Origin: LMUY01 sp965198895
GTDB lineage: Bacteria > Pseudomonadota > Alphaproteobacteria > Acetobacterales > Acetobacteraceae
DNA: 64,000 nt
Reading direction: 5' to 3'
Assembly: GCA_965198895.1 (NCBI GenBank)
Contig: OZ240676.1
Location: 1,240,001 to 1,304,000, forward strand
A program made the position numbers and the translations under genes. Below the pieces are notes generated by a model. The model was not told the DNA's origin, searched no databases, and saw nothing but the letters and a program-made list of their open reading frames with translations. Below are positions 1 through 8,476 of this stretch, in pieces. Each line of letters opens with the position of its first letter. Within the stretch, counting starts at the first letter, position 1.

Positions 1-418
1 CCACCACGTCGAATGTGGTCGCCGTGCCGAAGTCGATGACCATCAGCGGCCCTTGGTAGCGCTGATGGGCGGCCAGCGCATTCAACAGGCGGTCGGCGCC
101 GACCTCGGCCGGGTTGTCCACCTTGATCTCGAACCCCCAGTCCAGGTTCGAGCGGGCGATGAGCGGCTCCACGTTGAACCAATCCCGGCTGAGGCGCCGC
201 AAATGGTAGAGCGCGGCGGGCACGACGGTACCGATCACCGCACGGTTCACCTGGGCTGCGTTGAGCCCCCTGTGCTGCAGCAAGGTCAGCAACCAAACGG
301 CGTATTCGTCCGAGGTACGTTGGGCATCGGTACGGATGCGCCAAATGCCACGCCATTCAGAGCCGTCATGGACGGCGAAGACGATATTGGTATTGCCGGC
401 GTCGACGACGAGCAGCAT
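1..418 (-). CDS. coaX: Type III pantothenate kinase, 3' part cut by window edge
   Basis: Phosphorylates pantothenate in the first step of coenzyme A synthesis. The first 139 residues are present. The N-terminus MLLVDAGNTN is the ASKHA phosphate-binding loop of type III kinases. GADRLLNA and DFGTATTFDVV near the window edge are family signatures. The ATG (416-418) shares one base with the stop of the upstream acetyltransferase gene (TGATG), so the two are translationally coupled at the end of the nuo run. The rest of the gene lies outside the window. Confidence 0.93.
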   Translation of the reverse strand, partial: MLLVVDAGNTNIVFAVHDGSEWRGIWRIRTDAQRTSDEYAVWLLTLLQHRGLNAAQVNRAVIGTVVPAALYHLRRLSRDWFNVEPLIARSNLDWGFEIKVDNPAEVGADRLLNALAAHQRYQGPLMVIDFGTATTFDVV

Positions 419-1023
419 CAGTGCGTCCCTTTGGGATCGTTCTCGGTGGCTCCTCCGAGCCGCAGGAGCCGTGCCGGGTTACCCGCAACCGTAGCGCCCG
501 GCGGGACGTCGCGGGTCACCACGCTGCCGGCGCCGATCACGGCGTCCGCACCCACGGTCACGCCGGGCAGAATGATGGCGCCGCCGCCGATCCAGGCAAA
601 CGGACCGATTCGGACGGGCCGTCCGAATTCGAGGCCGTCCCGACGTTGCGCCGGGTCGCGCGGGTGGTCGGCGGCATAGATCTGCACGGCGGGGCCAATC
701 TGAACGCCCTCCCCGATCTCCACGGCAACGACGTCGAGGATGACGCAGCCGAAATTCAGGAAAGCGTCGCGGCCAAGGCTGATGTTGAAACCGTAGTCAC
801 AGTGGAAGGGCGGCCGGACGACCGCCCCCTCGCCAACCGAGCCGAACTGCTCGGCCAGCAGATGGCGGCGCTCGGCCACGGAGGCCGCACTGGATGCATT
901 GTAGCGGACCAGCCACGCCTTGGTAGCGGCCTGGTCGGCTTGGATCTGCGGGTCGCCTGGCCGGTACAGATCCCCGGCCAGCATCTTCTGCTTCTCACTG
1001 CGGCCCGGGGCCGTTTGGGTCAC
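418..1023 (-). CDS. Maltose/galactoside O-acetyltransferase-like protein (left-handed beta-helix)
   Basis: A 201-residue cytosolic acetyl-CoA-dependent O-acetyltransferase of the Maa/LacA/NodL group. The N-terminal part contains MLAGDLYRPGDPQ, the usual Maa start motif. Hexapeptide repeats fill the C-terminal half (for example IGGGAIILPGVTVGADAVIG). The His in IYAADHPRDP matches the catalytic His of the family. A GTG at 1023 overlaps the nuoN stop by 3 bp (GTGA); an internal ATG at the MLAGD motif is an alternative start. The acceptor sugar is unknown. In many alphaproteobacteria birA occupies this position between nuoN and coaX. Confidence 0.85.
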   Translation of the reverse strand: MTQTAPGRSEKQKMLAGDLYRPGDPQIQADQAATKAWLVRYNASSAASVAERRHLLAEQFGSVGEGAVVRPPFHCDYGFNISLGRDAFLNFGCVILDVVAVEIGEGVQIGPAVQIYAADHPRDPAQRRDGLEFGRPVRIGPFAWIGGGAIILPGVTVGADAVIGAGSVVTRDVPPGATVAGNPARLLRLGGATENDPKGTH

Positions 1024-2450
1024 CCGAACAGCACGGCCGCCGCAGCTTGGGCGGCGGTCACGATCGGAGCCGGGAACACGAAGAACAGCGTCGTCACGAG
1101 GGCGCCGACGGCGGCCACGAATGACAGCGAAGGCGCCCGCAGGTCGAAGGCAGGTTGGGCGTCGTCGAAATACATCACCTTGATGACGCGCAGATAGTAG
1201 TATGCGCCAACTACCGACGTCAGCACGCCGATCACCGCCAACGTCCAGTAGCCGGATTGAACGGCCGCGTAGAACACATACAGCTTGCCGAAGAAGCCGC
1301 TGAACGGCGGGATGCCGGCCATCGAGAACATGAAGATGGCGAAGGCCAGCGCCAGCATCGGATCCGTTCGGGCCAGGCCCGACAGGTCCGCGATCTTGTC
1401 CAGCGGCAGGCCGCGGCGGCGCATGGCAATGATGCAGGCGAACACGCCAGCCGACATGAACACGTAGGTGACCATGTAGATCAGCACGCCCTGGATGCCC
1501 GCCTGGGTGTTCACCGCGAGGCCGATGAGCGCGTATCCCATATGGCCGATCGACGAATACGCCATCAGCCGCTTGATCGAGGTCTGCCCGATCGCCGCCA
1601 GCGAGCCGAGCAGCATGGACGCGATCGAGATCAGCACGATCAACTGCTGCCACGAGGCACCGAGGTGTCCGAACGGCACCTCCAGGGCACGGAGCAACAG
1701 CGCGATAGCGGCCACCTTGGGCGCCGTCGACATAAAGGCGGTCACGGCCGTGGGGGCGCCCTCGTAGACGTCCGGCGTCCACATGTGGAACGGCACGGCA
1801 CTGATCTTGAACGCCAGCCCGGCCACGATGAACACCACGCCGATGATGAGCCCAGCGGCCGGGTGATCGCCCGTCAGGCCCGCACGCAGCTGACCGAAAT
1901 CCATCGAACCGTTGAACCCGTAGGCGAGCGAGATGCCGTACAGCAGCAAACCCGACGCCAGCGCGCCTAGCACAAAGTATTTCAGGCCCGCTTCCGACGA
2001 TCGCAGGTCGTCACGATTGAATGCGGCCATGACGTAGATCGCCAGCGACTGCAGCTCGAGTCCGATATACAACGACATAAGGTTCGCAGCGGACACCATG
2101 ATCATCATGCCGACCGTGCACAGCATGATCAGCACGGGGAACTCGAACCGATCGATCCCAGTCTTGACGTTATAATCAATCGATAGGATCAGCGCCAAAG
2201 CCGACCCGGTCAGGATCAGCAGCTTGGCGAACACCGCGAAGTGGTCGACCGCAAACAGCCCGGCGTAGCCGATGCCCATCGGCGTGGTGAGGGTCAACAC
2301 GGCGGTTAGCAGAAGCGCGCCCAGGCCGAGCATGGAACACGCGAGCGACGGATTGCTGCGCTTCCAAAGCACCCCGAATACCAGGATCGCCATCGCACAG
2401 AGCGCGAGGACGATCTCCGGCCCGGCGAGCGTCCAGTTCAAGGCGATCAT
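1020..2450 (-). CDS. nuoN: NADH-quinone oxidoreductase subunit N
   Basis: A 476-residue antiporter-like membrane subunit of complex I, homologous to ND2, in the proton-pumping arm. The sequence is almost wholly hydrophobic helices, with the conserved charged stretch of the antiporter family in the middle (FKISAVPFHMWTPDVYEGAP). Its ATG overlaps the nuoM stop by 4 bp (ATGA). It is the last nuo gene of the run. Length is normal for the family. Confidence 0.97.
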   Translation of the reverse strand: MIALNWTLAGPEIVLALCAMAILVFGVLWKRSNPSLACSMLGLGALLLTAVLTLTTPMGIGYAGLFAVDHFAVFAKLLILTGSALALILSIDYNVKTGIDRFEFPVLIMLCTVGMMIMVSAANLMSLYIGLELQSLAIYVMAAFNRDDLRSSEAGLKYFVLGALASGLLLYGISLAYGFNGSMDFGQLRAGLTGDHPAAGLIIGVVFIVAGLAFKISAVPFHMWTPDVYEGAPTAVTAFMSTAPKVAAIALLLRALEVPFGHLGASWQQLIVLISIASMLLGSLAAIGQTSIKRLMAYSSIGHMGYALIGLAVNTQAGIQGVLIYMVTYVFMSAGVFACIIAMRRRGLPLDKIADLSGLARTDPMLALAFAIFMFSMAGIPPFSGFFGKLYVFYAAVQSGYWTLAVIGVLTSVVGAYYYLRVIKVMYFDDAQPAFDLRAPSLSFVAAVGALVTTLFFVFPAPIVTAAQAAAAVLFG

Positions 2451-3979
2451 GGCAAAACCCCTGCCAGCTTGGTCGTGGCGGCGATCGCGGCGGTGTGCTG
2501 ATCCACCATCGCGCCCACGCTGGCGTCAAAGAACTGGGTGAAGCTACTGGGGTAGATCCCCATCCAGAAGGTCAGGAAAATCAGCGGCGTGAAGATCGCG
2601 ATCTCGCGCGGCGTGACGTCGAGGATGGAGCGCAGATCGTCGCGCGTGATCGAACCGAAGATGATCCGGCGATACAGCCACAGTGCGTAGGCGGCACCCA
2701 GGATCATGCCGGTGCTGCCGAGCAGGGACACCCAGAAGTTCACCTTGAAGGCACCCACGAGCACCATGAATTCGCCAATGAAGCCCGACGTGCCTGGCAG
2801 ACCCATGCTGGCCAAGGTGAAGAACAGGAAGATGAGCGCGTAGCCGGGCATCCGGTCCCCAAGGCCGCCATACCGCGCGATCTCGCGCGTGTGCATCCGG
2901 TCGTAGATGACGCCGACGCACAGGAACAAGGCCGCGGAGACGATGCCGTGACTCAGCATCTGCAGCATCGCGCCCTCGATGCCTTGCATGTTGAACGTGA
3001 AGGTGCCGATGACCACGACGCCCATGTGAGCGACCGAGGAATAGGCGATCAGCTTCTTCATGTCGGTTTGCGCGATCGCAACGAGGCTGGTGTAGATCAC
3101 GGCGATCACGCCGAGGGCGAACATCAGCGGCGCGAATTGCTGCGAGGCGTAGGGCAGCATCGGCACCGAGAAGCGCAGGAAGCCGTATCCGCCCATCTTC
3201 AGCAGCACGCCGGCCAGGATCACCGACCCGGCAGTCGGGGCCTCCACGTGCGCGTCCGGCAGCCACGTGTGCACCGGCCACATCGGCACCTTGACCGCAA
3301 ACGAGGCAAGGAAGGCCAGGAACAGCCAGATCTGCATCTGCGTCGAGAACTGCGTGTGCATCAGCACTGTGATGTCGGTCGTGCCCGCCTGGAACCACAT
3401 CGCCAGCAGCGCCAGCAGCATCAGAACGGAGCCGGCCAAAGTATACAGGAAGAACTTGAACGAAGCGTAAACCCGGCGTGGACCGCCCCAGACCCCGATG
3501 ATGATGTACATCGGGATCAAAAGGCCCTCGAAGAACATGTAGAACACGATGAAGTCGGTCGCGGCGAACGCGCCGATCATCATGGTCTCGAGCACCAGGA
3601 ACGCGATCATGTACTCGCGGACCCGGACTTGGACCGACTCCCAGCTGGCGAGGATACAGATCGGGGTCAGCGCCGTGGCCAACAGCACGAACAGCACGCT
3701 GATGCCGTCGACGCCCATCTTGTAGCCGACCTTGAAGTCCGGCAACCACGCGACGCTCTCGTTGAACTGGAAGCCGGGCTGTGCCGGATCGAATTCCACC
3801 CACAGCGTGAGGCTGATCGCGAAAACGATCAGGCTGGTCCACAGCGCGGCCCAGCGGGCGTTGCGAGCGACCACGGCGTCGTCGCCGCGGATGGTCATGA
3901 TCACCAGGCAACCGACGATCGGCAGCCAGGTGATCAGCGAGAGGAGCGGAAAGCCGGCGGCGTTTGTCAGGGGGTTCAC
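2447..3979 (-). CDS. nuoM: NADH-quinone oxidoreductase subunit M
   Basis: A 510-residue antiporter-like subunit of complex I, homologous to ND4. Family features include KMGVDGISVLFVLL near residue 85 and VKVPMWPVHTWLPDAHVEAP, which holds the conserved Lys and the TWLPDAH signature. The start is a GTG (3977-3979), 6 bp after the nuoL stop. The gene overlaps nuoN by 4 bp. It contributes one of the proton channels in the membrane arm. Confidence 0.97.
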   Translation of the reverse strand: MNPLTNAAGFPLLSLITWLPIVGCLVIMTIRGDDAVVARNARWAALWTSLIVFAISLTLWVEFDPAQPGFQFNESVAWLPDFKVGYKMGVDGISVLFVLLATALTPICILASWESVQVRVREYMIAFLVLETMMIGAFAATDFIVFYMFFEGLLIPMYIIIGVWGGPRRVYASFKFFLYTLAGSVLMLLALLAMWFQAGTTDITVLMHTQFSTQMQIWLFLAFLASFAVKVPMWPVHTWLPDAHVEAPTAGSVILAGVLLKMGGYGFLRFSVPMLPYASQQFAPLMFALGVIAVIYTSLVAIAQTDMKKLIAYSSVAHMGVVVIGTFTFNMQGIEGAMLQMLSHGIVSAALFLCVGVIYDRMHTREIARYGGLGDRMPGYALIFLFFTLASMGLPGTSGFIGEFMVLVGAFKVNFWVSLLGSTGMILGAAYALWLYRRIIFGSITRDDLRSILDVTPREIAIFTPLIFLTFWMGIYPSSFTQFFDASVGAMVDQHTAAIAATTKLAGVLP

Positions 3980-3985
3980 TGGGCC

Positions 3986-5914
3986 TTACCGGAACAGGAG
4001 GAAGACGCTGATGAGCACGGTCAGCCCGATCAGCATGGTGAAGGCGTAGACGGCGATGGAACCGGTCTGGATCTTGACCACCTCGGCCGAGCCGCCGGCC
4101 ATGATCGCGGCCGCACCATTGGGCATGCCGTCGATCAGCTTCTCGTCGCCGGTATGCCACAGGAAGCGGGCCAACCGCTGCGATGGCCGGACGAGAATGG
4201 CGTCGTACAGCTCGTCGAAATACCATTTGTGCAGCAGGAATTGGTAGATCGGCTGGAACGCGGTGGCGACGCGAGCCGGGAGCGTCGGCATCAGCATGTA
4301 CATCACGTAGGCGAGGGCGATCCCCAGCACGCCGGTGATCGTCGGCAGCAGCGCGATGAACGACGGAACGTGCTCCATATCCACCAGGATATGGTTGTTC
4401 GGGCCCGAGGCGATGGCGCCGGCCCAGAACGCCAGCTGATCGGTGCCGATAAACTCCTCATGCAGCGCCCAGCCGGAGAAAATGGCGCCGAGCGACAGGA
4501 TCATCAGCGGGACCGTCATCCACGGCGTGCTCTCGTGCACATGGTCCATGGTGTGTGCACTCGCCCGCGGCTTGCCGTGGAACGTCATGATGATCAGCCG
4601 CCACGAGTAGAACGCCGTCAGGAACGCGGCGAGGGTGCCCATAACGAAGCCGTACATCCCGATGCCGGTATTCGCGGCGTAAGCCGATTCCAGGATCGCG
4701 TCCTTGGACCAGTAGCCGGCGAAGAACGGGATACCGGCGATGGCCAGGCTGCCGATCCACATGCAGGTGTAAGTGATCGGCACCTTACGCCAGATCCCGC
4801 CCATCTTGCGCATGTCCTGCTCGTCGCTCATCGCGTGGATCACCGACCCGGCGCATAGGAACAGCAGCGCCTTGAAGAAGGCATGCGTGATGAGGTGGAA
4901 CACCGACGCCTGATACGCGCCGGCACCCGCCGCCATGAACATGTAGCCGAGTTGCGAACACGTGGAGTAGGCGATCACCCGCTTGATGTCGGTCTGCACG
5001 CAGGCAATCGTCGCGGCAAAGATGCAAGTCGTCGCGCCGATGAACATCACGAAGTCCAGCGCACCCGGCGCATCCTCCATGATGGGGGACATGCGGGCCA
5101 TCAGGAACACTCCCGCGGTCACCATGGTCGCCGCGTGGATTAACGCGGAGACGGGGGTCGGCCCCTCCATCGCATCCGGCAGCCAGGTGTGCAGGCCGAT
5201 CTGCGCGGACTTGCCCATCGCGCCGAGGAACAGCAGCACGCCGATCACCTCGTAGGCGCGATAGGTGTGGCCGAAGATCGTGTAGAGCGCGTCGTGGTGC
5301 TGTTGCACGGCGGCGAAGATGGCCGGGAATTCCACCGAGCCGAACAGCGTGAAAACCAGCGCGATCCCGACGGCGAAGAACAGGTCGCCGACGCGGTTCA
5401 CGATGAAGGCCTTCATGGCGGCGCGGTTGGCGCTCGGGCGGTCATACCAGTAGCCGATGAGCAGGTAGCTCGCGAGGCCAACGCCCTCCCAGCCGAAGAA
5501 CAGCTGGACGAGGTTGTTTGCGGTCACCAGCATCAGCATGGCAAAGGTGAACATCGACAGATAAGCGAAGAAGCGGAAGGAGTGCTTCTCGTGCGCCATG
5601 TAGCCGACGCTGTAGATATGGATCAGCGTCGCCACGGGCGCCACCATCGCCACCATGACGGAGGATAGCGTGTCCCGGCGCAGTGCCCAATCCAGCCGGA
5701 AGCCGCCGATATCGAACCAGGTGCCGAGCACAACCGGGTCGGGCTGCGGGGTGGCGTAGATCACGTCGAACAGGTTGGCCTCGGCGCAGACCGTGGCCAG
5801 CAGCATGAAGGCGATGGTGACGGTGAGGGCGAAACGGTCCCCGAAGGCGCGACCGAAGATGCCGGCGAACAGGAAACCGACGAGGGGGCTGAAAATGCCA
5901 GCAGCGTAGATCAT
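3986..5914 (-). CDS. nuoL: NADH-quinone oxidoreductase subunit L
   Basis: A 642-residue distal antiporter-like subunit of complex I, homologous to ND5. FGWEGVGLASYLLIGYWY and KSAQIGLHTWLPDAMEGPTP are the characteristic motifs. The C-terminal part carries the long extra helices that in NuoL form the lateral amphipathic element. Only 7 bp separate it from nuoK upstream. Length fits the family. Confidence 0.97.
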   Translation of the reverse strand: MIYAAGIFSPLVGFLFAGIFGRAFGDRFALTVTIAFMLLATVCAEANLFDVIYATPQPDPVVLGTWFDIGGFRLDWALRRDTLSSVMVAMVAPVATLIHIYSVGYMAHEKHSFRFFAYLSMFTFAMLMLVTANNLVQLFFGWEGVGLASYLLIGYWYDRPSANRAAMKAFIVNRVGDLFFAVGIALVFTLFGSVEFPAIFAAVQQHHDALYTIFGHTYRAYEVIGVLLFLGAMGKSAQIGLHTWLPDAMEGPTPVSALIHAATMVTAGVFLMARMSPIMEDAPGALDFVMFIGATTCIFAATIACVQTDIKRVIAYSTCSQLGYMFMAAGAGAYQASVFHLITHAFFKALLFLCAGSVIHAMSDEQDMRKMGGIWRKVPITYTCMWIGSLAIAGIPFFAGYWSKDAILESAYAANTGIGMYGFVMGTLAAFLTAFYSWRLIIMTFHGKPRASAHTMDHVHESTPWMTVPLMILSLGAIFSGWALHEEFIGTDQLAFWAGAIASGPNNHILVDMEHVPSFIALLPTITGVLGIALAYVMYMLMPTLPARVATAFQPIYQFLLHKWYFDELYDAILVRPSQRLARFLWHTGDEKLIDGMPNGAAAIMAGGSAEVVKIQTGSIAVYAFTMLIGLTVLISVFLLFR

Positions 5915-5921
5915 CGGCGCG

Positions 5922-6230
5922 TCAACCCTTCATCATCCGCACGTCCTCGACCTGGATCGAGCCCCGATTGCGGAAATACACCACCACGATGGCCAAGCCG
6001 ATCGCGGCCTCCGCTGCGGCAACGGTCAGCACGAACATCGCGAATACCTGACCCGCCAAGTCGCCGAGGGACGCCGAGAACGCCACCAGGTTGATGTTCA
6101 CCGCCAGCAGGATCAGCTCGATCGACATCATGATGACGATGATGTTCTTACGGTTCAGGAAAATCCCGAACACCCCAAGCAGCAGCAGCACCGCGCCAAC
6201 GACCACGTAATGGCCAACGCCGACGGCCAT
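5922..6230 (-). CDS. nuoK: NADH-quinone oxidoreductase subunit K
   Basis: A 102-residue three-helix membrane subunit of complex I, homologous to ND4L. It contains the conserved acidic residue in the second helix (MSIELILLAVNIN). The ATG at 6228-6230 lies 2 bp after the nuoJ stop. A TTG at 6236 would overlap nuoJ and is the less likely start. Confidence 0.96.
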   Translation of the reverse strand: MAVGVGHYVVVGAVLLLLGVFGIFLNRKNIIVIMMSIELILLAVNINLVAFSASLGDLAGQVFAMFVLTVAAAEAAIGLAIVVVYFRNRGSIQVEDVRMMKG

Positions 6231-6232
6231 GA

Positions 6233-6940
6233 TCAATGCTCCCCAGGATGGGCGTGTTCGGGCTTGTGCTGGTCCTGCTCGACCTCAGGCACCGGGTCAG
6301 GGCGGGGTCGCAGGAAGCCGCCGAGCTGGTTGGTCCCGGAATTGAGCGACACCGTCATGATCTCGAGCGTCGAGCCGACGCTGCGGGCCTGCTGGCGGGC
6401 GATGTTCTGCCGGCGGGAGGCACCAGGCCGTTCACGGTGCGTCAACACGATGGCGCCGATCATGGCCACCAGCAGGATCAGCCCCGAGACCTGGAACAGG
6501 AAGATATAATTGGTGTAGATCAACCGGCCGAGCGCAACGGTGTTCGATACGCCCACTGGCGTCGCCGAAGCCAGATGTAGCGCGGTGTTGGGCACGAACT
6601 GCAACCCGGCGACCGTCACGATCACTTCCAGGAACAACACCGCGCCCACGGCAGCCCCGATCGGGGCGTAGCGCTGGACGCCCTCGCGCAGCTGGTCGAA
6701 GTTCACGTCCAGCATCATCACGACGAACAGGAACAGCACTGCGACCGCGCCGACGTAGACCACGATCAGGATCATCGCCAGGAACTCGGCCCCGGCGAGC
6801 AGGAACAAGGCTGCCGCGTTGAAGAAGGCGAGGATCAGGAACAACACCGAATGAACGGGGTTGCGGCTGCTCACGACGAAGGCCGCCGAGGCGATCAGCA
6901 CGGCGGCGAATACGTAGAACGCGATGGTGGCGATGATCAT
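6233..6940 (-). CDS. nuoJ: NADH-quinone oxidoreductase subunit J
   Basis: A 235-residue membrane subunit of complex I, homologous to ND6. It has five predicted helices. The conserved VYVGAVAVLFLFVVMML segment is the pi-bulge helix of ND6/NuoJ. The ATG overlaps the nuoI stop by 4 bp (ATGA), which decides the start over a longer reading with a non-NuoJ N-terminus. The polar tail after the last helix (about 60 residues) is longer than in E. coli. Confidence 0.95.
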   Translation of the reverse strand: MIIATIAFYVFAAVLIASAAFVVSSRNPVHSVLFLILAFFNAAALFLLAGAEFLAMILIVVYVGAVAVLFLFVVMMLDVNFDQLREGVQRYAPIGAAVGAVLFLEVIVTVAGLQFVPNTALHLASATPVGVSNTVALGRLIYTNYIFLFQVSGLILLVAMIGAIVLTHRERPGASRRQNIARQQARSVGSTLEIMTVSLNSGTNQLGGFLRPRPDPVPEVEQDQHKPEHAHPGEH

Positions 6941-7425
6941 CGGTAGGGTGCGTCCAGCTCCAGTCGCTTGGCCAACTCCGGCTCCCAACGGTCACCGTTC
7001 GCGAGCAGCTTGTCCTTGTTGTACATCAGCTCCTCGCGGGTCTCGGTGCTGAACTCGATGTTTGGCCCCTCCACGATGGCGTCCACCGGGCAGGCCTCCT
7101 CGCAGAGGCCGCAATAGATGCACTTGGTCATGTCGATGTCGTAGCGCGTGGTACGGCGGGAGCCGTCTTCGCGCGGCTCGGCCTCGATCGTGATTGCGAG
7201 CGCCGGGCAGATCGCCTCGCACAGCTTGCAGGCGATACAGCGCTCCTCGCCATTCGGATAGCGGCGCAACGCGTGCTCGCCCTTGAACCGCGGCGAGTAT
7301 GGATTGCGCTCGTAGGGGTAATTGATGGTGACCTTTGGCTTGAACATGTACTTCAAGGTCAGCCACATGCCCGAGAGCAACTCGACGAGCAGGAAGGAAC
7401 GCGCCGTGCGGTCCATGAATGCCAT
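6937..7425 (-). CDS. nuoI: NADH-quinone oxidoreductase subunit I (two [4Fe-4S])
   Basis: A 162-residue ferredoxin-like subunit that passes electrons through clusters N6a and N6b towards NuoB. Two CxxCxxCxxxCP motifs are visible: CIACKLCEAICP and CIYCGLCEEACP. The N-terminal amphipathic segment before KVTINYPYE fits membrane-surface anchoring. Its stop overlaps the nuoJ start. Confidence 0.97.
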   Translation of the reverse strand: MAFMDRTARSFLLVELLSGMWLTLKYMFKPKVTINYPYERNPYSPRFKGEHALRRYPNGEERCIACKLCEAICPALAITIEAEPREDGSRRTTRYDIDMTKCIYCGLCEEACPVDAIVEGPNIEFSTETREELMYNKDKLLANGDRWEPELAKRLELDAPYR

Positions 7426-7458
7426 AACGGGATACCCTCTCGATACCGGCGGCTTACA

Positions 7459-8475
7459 TCAAGCCGAGTGCGGCAGCCAGCCCATGAACACCAGGACGCC
7501 CGACGTCAGCACCAACCAGCCCAGCGACAATGGCAGGAATACCTTCCACCCCAGCCGCATCAACTGATCGTAGCGGAAGCGCGGGAACGTGGCCCTGATC
7601 CAGATCATGACGAACAGGCAGAACAGGATCTTGCCGATGAACCAGATCGGCCCCGGGATCCAGGTGAACGGGGCCAACGGAATGAGCGGCAACCAGCCAC
7701 CCAGGAACAAGATGGTGACCATCGCCGATTGCAGGATCATGTTGGCGTATTCGCCTAGGAAGAACAGCGCCCACGAGATGCCGCTATATTCCACCATGAA
7801 CCCTGCGACGATCTCGCTCTCGCCCTCCGCCATGTCGAACGGTGCCCGATTGGTCTCGGCCAGCGCAGAGATGAAGTAGACGATCGCCATCGGGAACAGC
7901 GGGACAACGAACCACACGGTGGTCTGCGCGCGCACGATCCCCGTCAGGTTCAGCGTGCCGGCGCACAGCAGCACGGTAACGATCACGAAGCCGATCGAGA
8001 CTTCGTAGCTGACCATCTGGGCCGCGGACCGCAGCGCGCCGAGGAATGCGTATTTCGAGTTGGACGCCCAGCCGGCGATGATGATGCCGTAGACGCCCAG
8101 CGACGAGATCGCGAACAGGTACAGCACGCCCACGTTGATGTCGGCGATCGCCCAGCCATCCGTAACGGGGATCACCGCCCAGGCAATGATCGCCAGGATC
8201 ATGGTCAGCATGGGCGCCATCACGAACAGGGCCCGGTTGGCCCCCGTGGGGATGATCTGTTCCTTCATGAACATCTTGGCCGCGTCGGCCAGCACCTGCA
8301 TCGAACCCCAGAAGCCCACCACGTTCGGGCCCTTGCGGAGCTGCATCGCGCCCAGGATTTTTCGCTCAGCAATGGTCGTGTAGGCGACGGCCAGCAGCAG
8401 GGGCACGATCAGCGCCAACGATTCCACCAAAGTGATGAGAACCTGGCCGGGGGCGGAGGCGAAGAAACCAGTCAT
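7459..8475 (-). CDS. nuoH: NADH-quinone oxidoreductase subunit H
   Basis: A 338-residue membrane subunit homologous to ND1, at the quinone-binding junction between the two arms. It contains the conserved AERKILGAMQLRKGPN loop and the acidic segment AETNRAPFDMAEGESE. Its ATG lies 1 bp after the nuoG stop, so expression is coupled. There is a 33-bp gap before nuoI. Confidence 0.97.
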   Translation of the reverse strand: MTGFFASAPGQVLITLVESLALIVPLLLAVAYTTIAERKILGAMQLRKGPNVVGFWGSMQVLADAAKMFMKEQIIPTGANRALFVMAPMLTMILAIIAWAVIPVTDGWAIADINVGVLYLFAISSLGVYGIIIAGWASNSKYAFLGALRSAAQMVSYEVSIGFVIVTVLLCAGTLNLTGIVRAQTTVWFVVPLFPMAIVYFISALAETNRAPFDMAEGESEIVAGFMVEYSGISWALFFLGEYANMILQSAMVTILFLGGWLPLIPLAPFTWIPGPIWFIGKILFCLFVMIWIRATFPRFRYDQLMRLGWKVFLPLSLGWLVLTSGVLVFMGWLPHSA

Positions 8476-8476
8476 C

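Noticed and set aside
1024..1782. N-terminal extension of the acetyltransferase reading frame into nuoN
   Set aside because: The upstream part is out of frame with nuoN and has no protein-like content; the GTG at 1023 gives a normal Maa start.
2495..4858. A 787-codon open frame on the plus strand over nuoM and nuoL
   Set aside because: It is a GC-rich antisense shadow of two certain genes; the translation is low-complexity His/Arg/Asp/Gln sequence with no fold signal.
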